From NCBI RefSeq assembly GCF_000002425.4, contig NC_037262.1, forward strand, positions 2,424,080 through 2,488,079: a stretch of 64,000 nt of DNA, given 5' to 3'. Below the pieces are notes generated by a model. The model was not told where the DNA came from. It did not search any database and worked only from the letters and a program-made list of their open reading frames with translations. Shown here in pieces: positions 12,376 to 23,254 of this stretch. The position numbers and the translations under genes were made by a program. Source of the DNA: Physcomitrium patens (lineage: Eukaryota > Streptophyta > Bryopsida > Funariales > Funariaceae). Positions within the stretch are counted from its first letter, which is position 1. Each line of letters opens with the position of its first letter.

Positions 12376-15300
12376 TTAATATTAGAGCAAGTGCTAGACT
12401 ATTCTTTGGTAGTATGTCGATAGTCATCATCTAATTCAAGGTTAATTTTTGTAGTTATACTGGGTATTAAGTTGAGGCTACCATGAGTTAGTCTTAAAAA
12501 GTTAACTAAAAGATGAGAAGACATTATAATAGTGGAGTCTAGTGGAGAATTACAACATGAAAAATATGGTAGAATAATCCCAAATGGAAGCTCAAATACA
12601 ATACTTTTTAGCCTAGATAACTACTTTGCAAGGGTAAATCAAAGCCTCTAGAATAAGAGAGTCAACATCTATTAGGCTGAAATTGAATAAGCTTTGTACA
12701 TATTCTAGGACTTCAAGGTAAGAAGGTATATGTCAATGACTCTTCAATATGCGACAATACCTCTAACTATCTAAGATAAATGCCACTAAATGAATTATGT
12801 ATGTAACTAGTTATTTGAGAGATGTAGTAGCCATTTGGCAGCAACATCGAGTTCAAAGCTATGAAGCTGAAGGTAGATTTTGTGATTAGGAGGAATTTGA
12901 GACCAAGTTCAGAAATCAATTTTGATTCATCAATGCAAAAAAAATAATACACAATTAATTGTCAAATCTTACATAATTTAGGTTAGTGCAAGATTATGTT
13001 TCTTGATTCAAGTCCATTTATGTCCAAATTGGTAATATTTTAAAGGCGTAGATGATGGATTAATTTTTAGAAGGTTTGAAACTAAGAGTTGAATGAGAGT
13101 TGGAAATAAGGGATCCACAAACATTTGAAGAAGTAATTAAGATTGCAGAGAAGGTTGATGCTATAGATTTTAGAAATCATGGAGCATGACCTATAGCACA
13201 AAGTCCTATATTATTATCTAATACTATGGCATAACAATCAATGCCAATAAAAATTGATGTCCTACAAGAATCATTGACACTACAAAGATGATAAATATTG
13301 GTACAAAAGAGATTGTATTTCTATTGTTGGAAGCCATACCACCAAATTGGAAGTTATCCAAAACTCCAAAATTCAATCACCAAAAAAATAAGGTAGGTTT
13401 ACAATCTCAAGTCTCACTAAATTGATAATAAAATAAAGCAGGAAAATCAGGCCTTTGAATGAAGGCACCAAGGATTAGTACTGGGAATAGCTACTCTCTC
13501 TTAGAAACACATGACATAGCTTTATATAACTATAAAAAGAATTGACTAGTACATCTAATGGGACTATTAAGAAGACAGCCATGTTGAGTGCTTGTAGATT
13601 GTGGTTCTATAGAAAATTACATCTTAACTAAAATTACCAATCAACTTGGGATTAAAACTAAGATAATCAAGAGAGAGAGTATATACCTTACAAATGATTG
13701 AAAGAACATATTAAGTGAGACATGTAAACAAGAAATCTTGAAGTTGACTGATACCTATATCTTAGGAGAGAGGTTCAAGATAACAAAGCTAAGATATGAT
13801 GTTATCTTTAATATACCTTATCTAAAGGTGAAAAATAAGTAAGTTGATTCAGTAGAAAAGACAATTTTGTTTAAAGATGGTAGACATAAGATAATTGGAT
13901 AGTAAAAATAATCTCCTTTTAAGATGGTGGACGTAAGGTGATTCTTCCTACATCTGCATTGAATGAAGAAGAAAAACAATCGGCAACTAAAAACTTATTT
14001 ATAGGGATGATCTTTATAAAAAAGCAAATACAACATAAGCAATTGGTATATATAGTGGTTCTAAATCTTGCATCAATGGTGGAAAAGACAACCAAAGGAA
14101 TAGAATAGGCAGAGCAATTTTTATGAGAATATCAAAATATCTTTCTAAATGACCTACTTTAAGGCATGCTTCCTGATCGAGGTGTCTCCTTTTAAATAAA
14201 ACTAGTGCTTGGAGCCAAATTAGCAAATCAATCAATTTATTATCTACGACCAAATAAACTTCAAGATATTGAACGAACTGTTGGAAAAGGGCCTTATTTA
14301 AAAAAACACATCACTATGGGAGAGCACCTATACTCTTTGCATCTTAGAAGGATGGTAGACTTCAACTTTGCATCGACTATCTAGGCCTTAATAAGCAGAT
14401 TGTTAAGAATGCATGTCTACTTCAACGCATGGATGATCTTTTTGATTGACTTTGAGATGCAATCATTTTTAGCAAATTAGATCTTTGAAGTGGCTATTGG
14501 TAGACATTTATCATAAGAAAGGATATAGAAAAAATGACATTTTATACACGCTATGGATATTTTGAATGGCTTTTGGCCTCATCAATACTCTAGCTTCTTT
14601 TATAGGTTACATGAATAGATTGTTTCAAGACCTATTAGATAAGTATGTAGTTGTCTTTATTGAAGGTATTCTTGTATATAATAAAATTTCTAAGAAGCAT
14701 GAACAACACCTATCAAAAATATTGTGTTAGCTGCAAGATAATTGCTTTTATTGCAAGCAATCAAAATGTGAACTTTAGAAGTTAGAAGTCACCTTTTTGG
14801 AGCATGTGGTATCATTCGAAGGCATGTACATGGAGCAAGATAAGATAAAAGCAATGGAAGATTGACTAACTCCTAATGATACTTTCAAAGTATACTCATT
14901 TTTAAGTCTTGTTGGATATTATTACCATTTTGTTCGGCAATTTGTACATATTGTTATATCATTGATAAACCTATTAGAGAAGGATGCCCTATTTGAATGG
15001 AAACTAGAGCAATAAAGCACTTTTGATAGGTTGAAGAAGGTACTTATTATTGCTCTAATATTGCAACCATATGATCCCAATCTTTCTTGTATACTTGACA
15101 TTGATGCTTTCGACTTTGCTATTGAAGCAGTCTTTCAACAAGATTTTAATAGGAACCTTCAACATAGGCATTTAAATCATGCAAGCTCAGAAGGACAAAG
15201 TATAATTACTCTACATATGATCGAGAGTAATTAGCAATTATACACGCCACAAAATTATAGTGTTACTACTTATTGGAGAAGCTTCTAGTTGTTTGGACTA

Positions 15301-16916
15301 ACCATCGGTCCTTGCTATACAATTAGTATCTGAAAAATATGAAATCATAATATATTGTTGAAAAGAATAGTTGTAGCTTTTTAATATCCATCTTGAATAC
15401 AAGTAAGAGTAACAATATAATGTGTCAAATAACTTATTGCGAAGACTAGACTTGAAGGCTAAATTAAAAGACAAGGCAAAAGTCACTAACATTAGAAGTA
15501 TCATTTTAAACCTAACTAAAAAAAAAAAAAATAGAAAGAAGCTATGCATTGAAATGCTTATTTTAAGATGCTTAGTGATTGAATGAAGGTGGGCAATATA
15601 CAGTATTAAGATTACAGTCTTAGTTATGACTTGCTCTATTTCAAGAAGCAAATTTATGTACCTGATAATGCTATACTCTACAAATATATACTTCAAGAAG
15701 GACATGACATCCCAATATCTAGGTATTTAAGGCATAAGAAGACTCTAGAATGGATCTCAAGGACATGATTTTGGATAGATTTGAATTGTGATGTTTGAGC
15801 TTTTGTGCACTTTTTCGAGTCATATGAAAGTAATAAAGTAGGCAACATGGTATCTCTTAGATTATTGTACCTAATTCCACTATCTATGGCATATTAAGGA
15901 TAGGTGATTATAGATTTCATTATGTGTTTGTCACAGACTCTTCATAATGATATTACAATTGTCATTTTTATGGATCAATTCTTGAAGCAACTTTATTTGA
16001 TTATAGTGCACTCGAATATTGATGTTTTAGCACTTACACAAGTCTTTTTTAGTATTGTCTTTTGTCACTATGGATTATCTCATGTCATCATTTCAAATTG
16101 AAATCCACACTTTATGAGAAGTTTTTAGCAAGCCTTTTTGAAGATATTCGACACTTAACTTACCATGTCTATAGCCTTCCATTTCCAAACAAATAGGCAA
16201 ATAGAGTGTATAAATATAACCTCAAAAAATATGTTGTAGGCACTTGTAATAGTTCATCATAATGACTGGAATGTATATTTGATGTCTTTAGAATTTTTTT
16301 ACAATTATAGTATTTAAGCAAATACCAATCATTTACTATTTTTCTTTAACACTAGGCAACATCTAATTATACCAATAATTCTTTATCATCCCATCAACAC
16401 CAACAACTTGATAATTGAGGAGTTTGTACAATGACTTACAATGATCTTATAAGAGGCACAACACTACCTTTTTATTATACAAAATCAATAGAAATAGTAT
16501 GCAAATAACCACCAACAATACAAGAGCTTCTGAAAGGATAATAAAGTGTTATTTTCTAATACCAACTTACCACTTGCTACATCAATCCAAATTCGTAAAT
16601 TAACACCTAGATAGCTTCGACTTTTTTATATTTCTATAATAAATTTTGATGTTGCATACTACCTCAGGTTTTCACCACATATTTGAATCTATCCAAGCTT
16701 CCATAATTTTCAATTGAAGGAAATTTATATTAAGCCAAAGTGCTTTTCGGATCGATACCAACTACCACCACTACTAGTTGTACTTGATGACCAACAAGAA
16801 TATGAAGTAGACAACATTTTGGAGCATCGCTATATTTGTAGTGGTAGTAGACATCTACAACTTTAGTACAAAGTTCTTTAGAAAGGTTATCCCATCCACG
16901 ATCTTGTGTTATAATA

Positions 16917-18645
16917 CGACTATATGGTCAAAGATGATAATATGGATCTTATTATAGAAGAGCCAAGTTAAAAGATAAAGTAAAAAAATATAGATAAAAG
17001 ATAGATAGATAGTAAAACTTTTAGTAGTAATGCTATCTTTTTTAAAAAGTAACTTCTACTTACCTTGTAGGGCCATAAATAAGGCAAAAAAAGAAAAAAA
17101 AAGATTGAAAAAATAAATGATATAAGTATCTTTAGGAAGAAGTTAAGAGTAAATTCTAGCAAAAATTATTTAGAAAAACTAGATATTGATATCTAAAGAA
17201 GGCCGGTTAAGAACTAGGATCGAAATCAGATCCCAAGGCACAAAACTGAGTCTCAACGACAACTCTAGGACTCTTTTGAAGATCGAGGAGTGGAATTAGA
17301 GAACAGACCTAATAAGATTTCAATGAGCATTGGTTTTGGGTGATTTGGATTTGTATTGACTTTGTAAGAGCTTTGCAAAGTCAAGGTTTGTTTTGGATGA
17401 CTTCGATTTTGTGAAAAAAAATAGGGTTTATATTTTAGGTGATTTCAAGAGTTTTGTAATAGATCTATGAGTGAAATTTTGTTGGTTAATGGTTATAGTT
17501 GTGTTCAATATATGTTATGAATTTGAGCTCGATCTAATAGTTGAATTAAGGATTATTGAGGTTTAAGTGAGTCAAGGTCTCAGAAAGTAGAATTTTAGGT
17601 CTAATGAGGGTTTTAAAGATTTTTTGCAATCTACTAGTTGGATTGGAGTGAAATTTATATGAGAGGATATTAAACTTGTTTTCCTATATTTATGAGAATT
17701 TTTAGATCAATTGAACGGTGAAAAGGAGAGATATTGGCTCTGGAAGATTGATATCAAGGTTAGAAAAGGAGGCGAGCCAATACCTGAGCACGTTTTTGAG
17801 GATATCGACTATTTGGTAATTTCAATCCTTTTCAAAAATTTTGTGCTTGTTTTCAACTTAGTTTTTAAGAAGTTTGCAAAATTTGAGTTAAGATCAACAG
17901 TTCATTCATTAGTTATTGAGGTTTAATTCTATCATAGAAATTATTAGAGTTTGGTTAGGGTTTGGTTAGGGTTTGATTTAGGATTAGGATTTGGTTAGAG
18001 TTTAGTTAGGATTTGATTAGGATTTGGTTAGAGTTTGGTTAAGATTTGATTAGGATTTGATTTGAGATTAGGATTTGGTTAGAGTTTGGTTAGGATTTGA
18101 TTTAAGATTAAGGTTTGGTTTAGGGTTTAGATTAGGATTTGGTTAGGATTTGATTTAGGACTAGGATTTGATTAGAGTTTGATTTAGGATTTAGGATTTG
18201 ATTTAGGACTAGGATTTGATTAGAATTTGATTTAGAATTTAGGATTTGATTTAGGATTTAGGGTTTGATTTAGAGTTTAAGGTTTGGTTAGGATTTGATG
18301 AGGATTTGATTTAAATTTTAGAATTTTATTTGAATTTGTTTAGGATTTAAGATTTAGTTAGTTTTTGGCTTAAAATTTGAATGAAGTCCAATAAGATTTC
18401 AACTAGGATTAAATTAAGATTGAATTGAGATGTATTTGAGATATGTTTGTAATCATTCAAATATTTCTTTAAGATTTTTTATTATTTCTTTGGAATTCCT
18501 TTGAGGTTTTTTTGAATTTGATTAAAGCTTATTTAGCATTATTAGTGTTCTATTAGAATTAAGATTTTGTTGTTGCAATTTCTATTTTACCTTCTACATC
18601 CAGGTGTCCAGAGCATTCTCATGTAAGACTTTACGTAGTACGACA
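16917..18645 (-). mobile_element. E1: satellite-bearing LTR-like repeat family E inside B1
   Basis: It runs from TGTTATAATACGAC to TACGTAGTACGACA on the plus strand, so on its own strand it starts TGTCGTACTACG and ends in a decayed ACAACA. The first 0.9 kb is unique sequence shared with E2, including GATCGAAATCAGATCCCAAG. Then comes the minisatellite (about 17.94-18.40 kb) and a tail shared with E2. The uninterrupted relative B2 shows that B1 sequence resumes directly after it. No convincing ORF; the lysine-rich and short ORFs here are not conserved in E2. Confidence 0.85.
17940..18400 (-). repeat. 11-bp minisatellite of E1
   Basis: About 40 degenerate units of the form TTAGGATTTGA or TTAGGGTTTGG. 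It looks telomere-like but the period is 11, not 7. Confidence 0.9.
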
Positions 18646-18788
18646 ACGATGCATTGTAGGAACCTACATAGAACCTCATCCATTGCCAAGAGATAATTTG
18701 GAGATACCATCGAGAGCAAAGCAAGGACATTTTGTATTAGTAGAGGAAGTTTAACTATAATATGATAAAGATAACATATTTGTATTGT

Positions 18789-19028
18789 TGACAAATAGGG
18801 ATAGATAGTTAGAACCATCTTTAAGAAGTTATGGAAGTCTCTAGAATTATAGCTAAGTTAGTAGACTATATAGGATCCATTGTGGAACATTCTAAAAAGA
18901 ACTTAAGGTAGTTATTTAAGTGGAACCTATCATGAAACCTCCTAAAAAAGACTTAGGATGGTTATTTAAATGGAGCCTACCATAGAACTTTTTAGAAAGA
19001 GGTTAGGGCAGTTATTTAAGTAAAATCC
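18789..19028 (+). repeat. Truncated 3' LTR of B1
   Basis: It begins TGACAAATAGGG and matches the first 240 bp or so of the B2 3' LTR. It stops where family A LTR sequence begins. Confidence 0.8.
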
Positions 19029-19562
19029 ATTGATATACCAATGAATCTAACTTTTTTCAAAAAAATATGACAAAATAAAAGTAAAGAAATATGTATATTA
19101 AAAAGAAACTAAAATGGCTATTGCCAAAAGAAAAGAAAACTAAAGACTCTTGAATCTAGACTAGAGTAAGTAAAGAATTGACAAGAGTGAAGAAGGCTTC
19201 ACTCTTGCCTATATATATATTATCTACCTAAGAATCATATAGTGATGTTCTATAGGACCTACAATATGTGTTGATTTTGTAAGCCATATGTCTTAACTTA
19301 TAAGGCAAGTTTTCTATGTGTATGCTATATAGTTAGCTTGTTCTATAAGCTATCAACATGTGTGACATGTGTCCAACTTGTTGACTAGATTTTTAATCTA
19401 AATGTCAACTATAAATACATATAAAGTTAAAATCGTATCTATAAAGCTTCTAAAAAGCTTATTTAGAAGATATTATAAAATTAATCTACTTCTATCTATT
19501 TTTACTTACTTCTATTTCTATTTTCATATAGATAATTACTAGAATAAATATAAATATCCTTG
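19029..19562 (-). repeat. Family A LTR, minus strand
   Basis: Colinear with the A2 3' LTR, lacking perhaps 20 bp at its plus-strand left edge. It includes the conserved hairpin near 19.17-19.20 kb (TTGACAAGAGTGAAG / CTTCACTCTTG). It may be the displaced 5' LTR of A2 or an independent copy. Confidence 0.8.
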
Positions 19563-19764
19563 AGAGTATGTCTATGACTCTACACAAATGATTATACCCA
19601 AGGTTGAAGCTTGATAGTGTCTTAGTTTCATTTAAAGAACATATGAAGACTTTAATGGATTATTTTGGAATTACTTTGTATTTGTTTTAAAAGAGTAATA
19701 TTCTTTTAATTGGATGTCTTCAAATTTGAATAAAAGCCCGAAGTGAATTAATATTACACTAACT
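19563..19764. other. Unidentified short segment between two A LTR pieces
   Basis: About 200 bp of AT-rich sequence. One plus frame gives a short peptide (SVLVSFKEHMKTLMDYF) of unknown origin, which could belong to the nearby copia remnant. Confidence 0.3.
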
Positions 19765-19945
19765 TATTAGCCAGGTTTTCAACCTATCAATCACTTATAA
19801 ATATATATTAAGGTGAAATCTCATCTATAAAGCTCTTAAAAAGCTTCTCTACAAGATATTCTTAAATTTATTTACTTTTATCTATTTCTACCTATTCATA
19901 TTATCTACATAATTATTAGAATAAATATGTATAGTCAAGATAATA
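19765..19945 (-). repeat. Partial family A LTR (outer third)
   Basis: It matches the outer part of the A LTR read on the minus strand, ending in AATTATTAGAATAAATATGT. Its other side is missing. Confidence 0.65.
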
Positions 19946-20230
19946 TCATGAGTTGTATCAAACTAGCAAATAATATAGTTATGCATGCAAGAAAAAATAT
20001 ATAGAATTACAACATCATTATGTAAGAGAAAAGTTATAAGATGGAACTATAGAAGTGAAATTTATTCTCAATAAATATCAATAAGGTGACATCTTGATAA
20101 AATCTCTTAAGAGATTTTATTTTCAGCAAAATTATAAAATAGGAGGATTATTACAAATCCCATACAAAAAAGAAATAGAATATTGTGCAGATACTAAAAT
20201 TAAGAAAGACTTGAAGATGAAGAAATTTCA
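19946..20230 (+). mobile_element. Ty1/copia remnant: end of the RNase H domain
   Basis: Peptide pieces resemble the copia RNase H C-terminus: CIKLANNIVMHAR, which in the family is followed by a KHIE.HHFVREK-type stretch, and a later GDILIKSL-like piece. It is a short broken fossil. Identification is from motif memory. Confidence 0.55.
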
Positions 20231-20756
20231 AGATAGCATTGTGCTTCACGCAAAGTTTTAAAACCTCTTAAATTAATATGAAAGAAATAATTTATTTTGG
20301 CTTCATATGCTGACTAAGACATATAAATACCTAGGTGCATATCGTGTTAAATTGCATAATCAGTAGGAACATCCTCACTATTGGCCAAGGATTAATCTCT
20401 ATTTATTGTTGTGTATTAACTGAATGAATTTGGAAGCAAATTTCCAATGAAACTCGTGGATGAAGTTCATCCTCGGGTTGCTTATTAAGCCCTATCGGCA
20501 TTCCAGGGCCTAGAGCCTAAGTTGCAGCTCAAGCTCTCGACTAGGCCTTCAAGCCCTAATTCGACGACGTGATCGTCGTCACAATGCGGCGTTGTGGGTA
20601 CGAAACGCAGCGATGCATGGACGATTAGCTTGCGGCGACGCCATGATCCACGAGCACAATTCATCGTCGATACAGACGAGGAGTTGTCGATGCTTAGCCT
20701 GCGTCCACTTTGCATCTTCTGGGTTCAAATTCACAGAGCCCTTTCGGTCTCCAAGC
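20231..20756 (-). other. 3' flank of the phosphorylase gene
   Basis: Probable 3' UTR and downstream DNA of the minus-strand gene. Composition becomes normal from about 20.45 kb. A minus-strand AATAAA lies at about 20.40 kb, roughly 350 nt past the stop, and is a possible polyadenylation signal. Short ORFs on both strands here do not resemble known proteins. Confidence 0.45.
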
Positions 20757-21021
20757 TTAGCTATAATCGATGGTGTACACGCACAAGGAATTAGTGGACC
20801 ACGTGAGCTCCTTGCACCGCTGGCTCATCAAGCTCAGCACCACATTCGATGTTGTGGCGATGGCGTATCGGTAGCCGTCGGTGAAGACGGTGGGCAGCTC
20901 GGGTGAGACGTGGGTCCATGTCCCGTTGGCAGATTTCGTCACTGGTTGATGAAGCCTGCGTTTGACAGGAGAATAGGAGATGTCCCACGTTAGCTTCAAA
21001 ATGGTTCAATGAAGGTATGGT

Positions 21022-21064
<43 letters not shown>

Positions 21065-23136
21065 CTGTGTGTACGATTATTTCATCAGAAGCGTGATTCA
21101 GGATTTTGAATTGGAAACATTGTTGCGAGAGACTATCTTGTGGAAATTGAAAAAAGGAATGGGACCTCAGTCGACCATTAGTTGGGGCTCACCAGTCGGA
21201 GTTGCCTCTTACAAACACGTAAGGGATCTTGGACTTGGTAGCGTTGAGGGCGTTATATGCGTCGATAGCTTGAGCTACACCAACAGCCTCCATGGCAGAC
21301 CTGTATAACGTTTTCAGAGCATGAATAGAATGTGGATGCGCACATTTCCTGTCGGTTCGAAGATTAATTTGCAGTTCGTAACCAATGGATTGCAGATCAC
21401 TTGAACCGTTTCAAAACCTAACTGATTCCTTTCTAGTTATCCTGCCATGAACAGTAAAATGGCGTTTCTTCTAAAAATATTATAGACTAGTTCGAGGCTC
21501 TGTTTGAAAGCCGCTCTACTCAACATCCTCTTCAGGTTGGGTACCAATTCTTATCATGGCGTATCATGTGGTTTACCGAACTCTCTACGACTCAGCGAGA
21601 GAACAACGTTTGGTGTGAGTTTGTGTACTCACACTGCAACAACGTCCTTCGGAGTGACTGAGGAATTGAAAGCCTGGTTGATGGTGAGTGCTGTGTAGTT
21701 CCTTGCCGTGATCTCCCACGGCACTCCCGAGTAGAAAAACTGCGAATCCACCTCCACACATTGCCTGTAATCATACACAGTCGGAGTCTTTTTGGAGTTC
21801 AAGTTATATGTTCTGTTCGTACTGGCGCTGATGTACGCGAAGTACTCCTGCTCATACTCCTGCAATACCGGAATGGAGCGATTTCAAGCATCGTTTTTTC
21901 AACTGCCCGTCAGATATATTCCACAATGAGCTCATCTTGCTTTCAGGAAGCAAAACGTGTATGAAAGTAGAGAAAGGGGTTTTTAGTGATAATATTCGAT
22001 GGCAATCGAATCAATTTACCTGAAGAAAGGTGTTTCGCAGGGGCGCTTGCCTGATACTGCTGGATGTTATGGAAGCTGCGAGGATCTCATCCGCCAAAGC
22101 CAGGCTTCCTGCTGTGTGGGTATCGAAGATGCAGTCACCGTAGAGGTAAGCGGCGGTGGGCCCATTAATCTCTTCAGGGCTGAAGCACAAGTCCGGGTAA
22201 CCCTTCGCTTGGCCGATCCAATCCGCAAGCTTGCAGTTCCAGTTCATAGACATGGGAGTCACGCACACATCGCCGAGACGCGTGATCTGCAAAGTAGTAG
22301 CGGATCAATTGAAGAGTTATTCTTAAAATCTAATTTAAAAAAAGTAAAAACAAGAGAAAAAAAAAACAAAAAAACCCAAGCTCATTAATCTCGACACATT
22401 AAAAGTCGATTTCCTGGTGCTGACAACTATAGTTTCCCACACATACTTTGTGCGTCGGGTTGGCCTTCTCGCAATTGTCAGGGTTCAATATACCACCCAC
22501 AGCAGCAGACCAGCCAGATGTCCCCACGTAAATTAGCTCCTTAAATCTCGATCCGAGGCACTTCGCGAGGTCGATGGCGCACAAGGCAGCTGTTGTTGGA
22601 CCAATGCCTGCAACCAATCAATCGTAAACTGACGTTAACAGCAGTGCGGGTATTTGCGTGTCGTTGGAGATTTGCGATGGACTGAAGGAGGTCATGAATT
22701 CCTATGCGCACCAGAGGTTGCAACAATAGTGGGTTGGCCCATCAACTTTCCCACAGTGACACGAGGGCACAGCAATGAGCCCCTAGGAATGTACACCGGA
22801 TTCTGCAACGACTCCTCGAAGTGGACAGCTTCTGGAACTCCCGAGAATTCGCCAGGGTCAGCGACCATGAGCACCGTGTATCCCTCTGCTCCGCTGAGTT
22901 CATCCAAGCATGCTTTGGTCCTTGTCAGGCTGCAACTGTTTATCCACGTACAAAAAGCACAACATCAGCTTACGGTCCCATCCAGAGGTGTATCCATTGG
23001 TCACCAATTTGTGGAGTTAATCTCAGCAAAGCACAGGAACAGAATTCAATGGCCGAGACTCCGATTTTCGTTACCACGTCGAGCGCAATCTAGCAGTGAG
23101 CAACAGTAGCAGCAGCGGCAGCAGTCCTTTCGCCAT
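20757..23136 (-). CDS. Secreted PNP/UDP phosphorylase-family protein (bark storage protein-like), complete
   Basis: Seven exons on the minus strand: 23136-23075, 22929-22712, 22607-22447, 22286-22020, 21859-21633, 21300-21193 and 20955-20757 (TAA). All introns are GT-AG and all phases agree, giving 413 aa. The ATG at 23136 has a good context (AAAGATGGCG) and begins a signal peptide, MAKGLLPLLLLLLTA. Family motifs in order: VATSGIGPTTAALCAIDLA (around residues 90-108), IYVGTSGWSAAVGG, RLGDVCVTPMSMNWNCKLAD, GPTAAYLYGDCIFDTH, then the nucleoside-phosphorylase signature AMEAVGVAQAIDAYN (about 315-330) and VFVRGNSDW (about 340-348), whose Glu and Asp match the ligand-binding residues of the fold. 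NRT, NYT and NSS are possible N-glycosylation sites, in line with export. Plant relatives are vegetative or bark storage proteins and secreted nucleosidase-like proteins; whether this one is an active enzyme is unknown. No breaks seen. Confidence 0.93.
21025..21073. repeat. (CT)n-(GT)n compound microsatellite in intron 6
   Basis: About 16 CT units followed by GT units, inside the intron between exons 6 and 7 of the phosphorylase gene. On the gene strand it reads (CA)n(GA)n. Confidence 0.95.
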
Positions 23137-23244
23137 CTTTCCTCCTGGGTGGGTACATGAACTAAGTGAGAAAAACTGGGAAAATTTCAGCGGGACCAGA
23201 GGCAGAAACGAAGCCAAAATCCAGGATAGGAAAAGTTCTGAGGG

Positions 23245-23254
23245 TATATAAATA
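23245..23254 (-). promoter_or_regulatory. Putative TATA box of the phosphorylase gene
   Basis: The minus strand reads TATTTATATA about 110 nt upstream of the ATG. This would give a 5' UTR near 80 nt. Position and sequence fit, but no start site can be seen directly. Confidence 0.5.

Larger units (their letters stand above)
11876..19028 (+). mobile_element. B1: Ty3/gypsy chromovirus with E1 inserted
   Basis: Order on the plus strand: 5' LTR 11876-12375; primer site TTAATATTAGAGC (resembling the initiator-Met tRNA complement) at 12376; gag about 12.56-13.4 kb with a zinc-knuckle-like CxxC..H motif near 13.3 kb; protease about 13.55-13.85 kb; reverse transcriptase 14.3-15.0 kb; RNase H 15.0-15.4 kb; integrase 15.65-16.45 kb; chromodomain 16.79-16.91 kb (EYEVDNILEHR, then GSRHLQL and KGYP). 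E1 separates the chromodomain end from a truncated 3' LTR (18789-19028). The chromodomain marks it as a chromovirus. Broken many times over. Confidence 0.9.

Noticed and set aside
15298-15705. 135-codon minus-strand ORF
   Set aside because: It lies antisense to the RNase H and integrase part of B1 and has no motif of its own; a chance frame in AT-rich DNA.
16968-17162. Hydrophobic minus-strand ORF of 64 codons
   Set aside because: It lies in the A/T-rich edge of E1, made of phenylalanine, leucine and isoleucine codons; not conserved in E2.
17940-18130. Interstitial telomere repeat (TTTAGGG-like words)
   Set aside because: The period is 11 bp and the consensus is TTAGGATTTGA; the match to TTTAGGG is incidental, and the same array recurs within E2 and E3.
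20485-20906. ORFs of 66-104 codons on both strands at the end of the phosphorylase gene
   Set aside because: They overlap exon 7 and its 3' flank, are in other frames, and the exon-7 frame (VTKSANGTWTHVSPELP) is the one that fits the family.
22654-23109. 151-codon plus-strand ORF
   Set aside because: It is antisense to exon 2 of the phosphorylase gene, which has the clear family match; a shadow frame.
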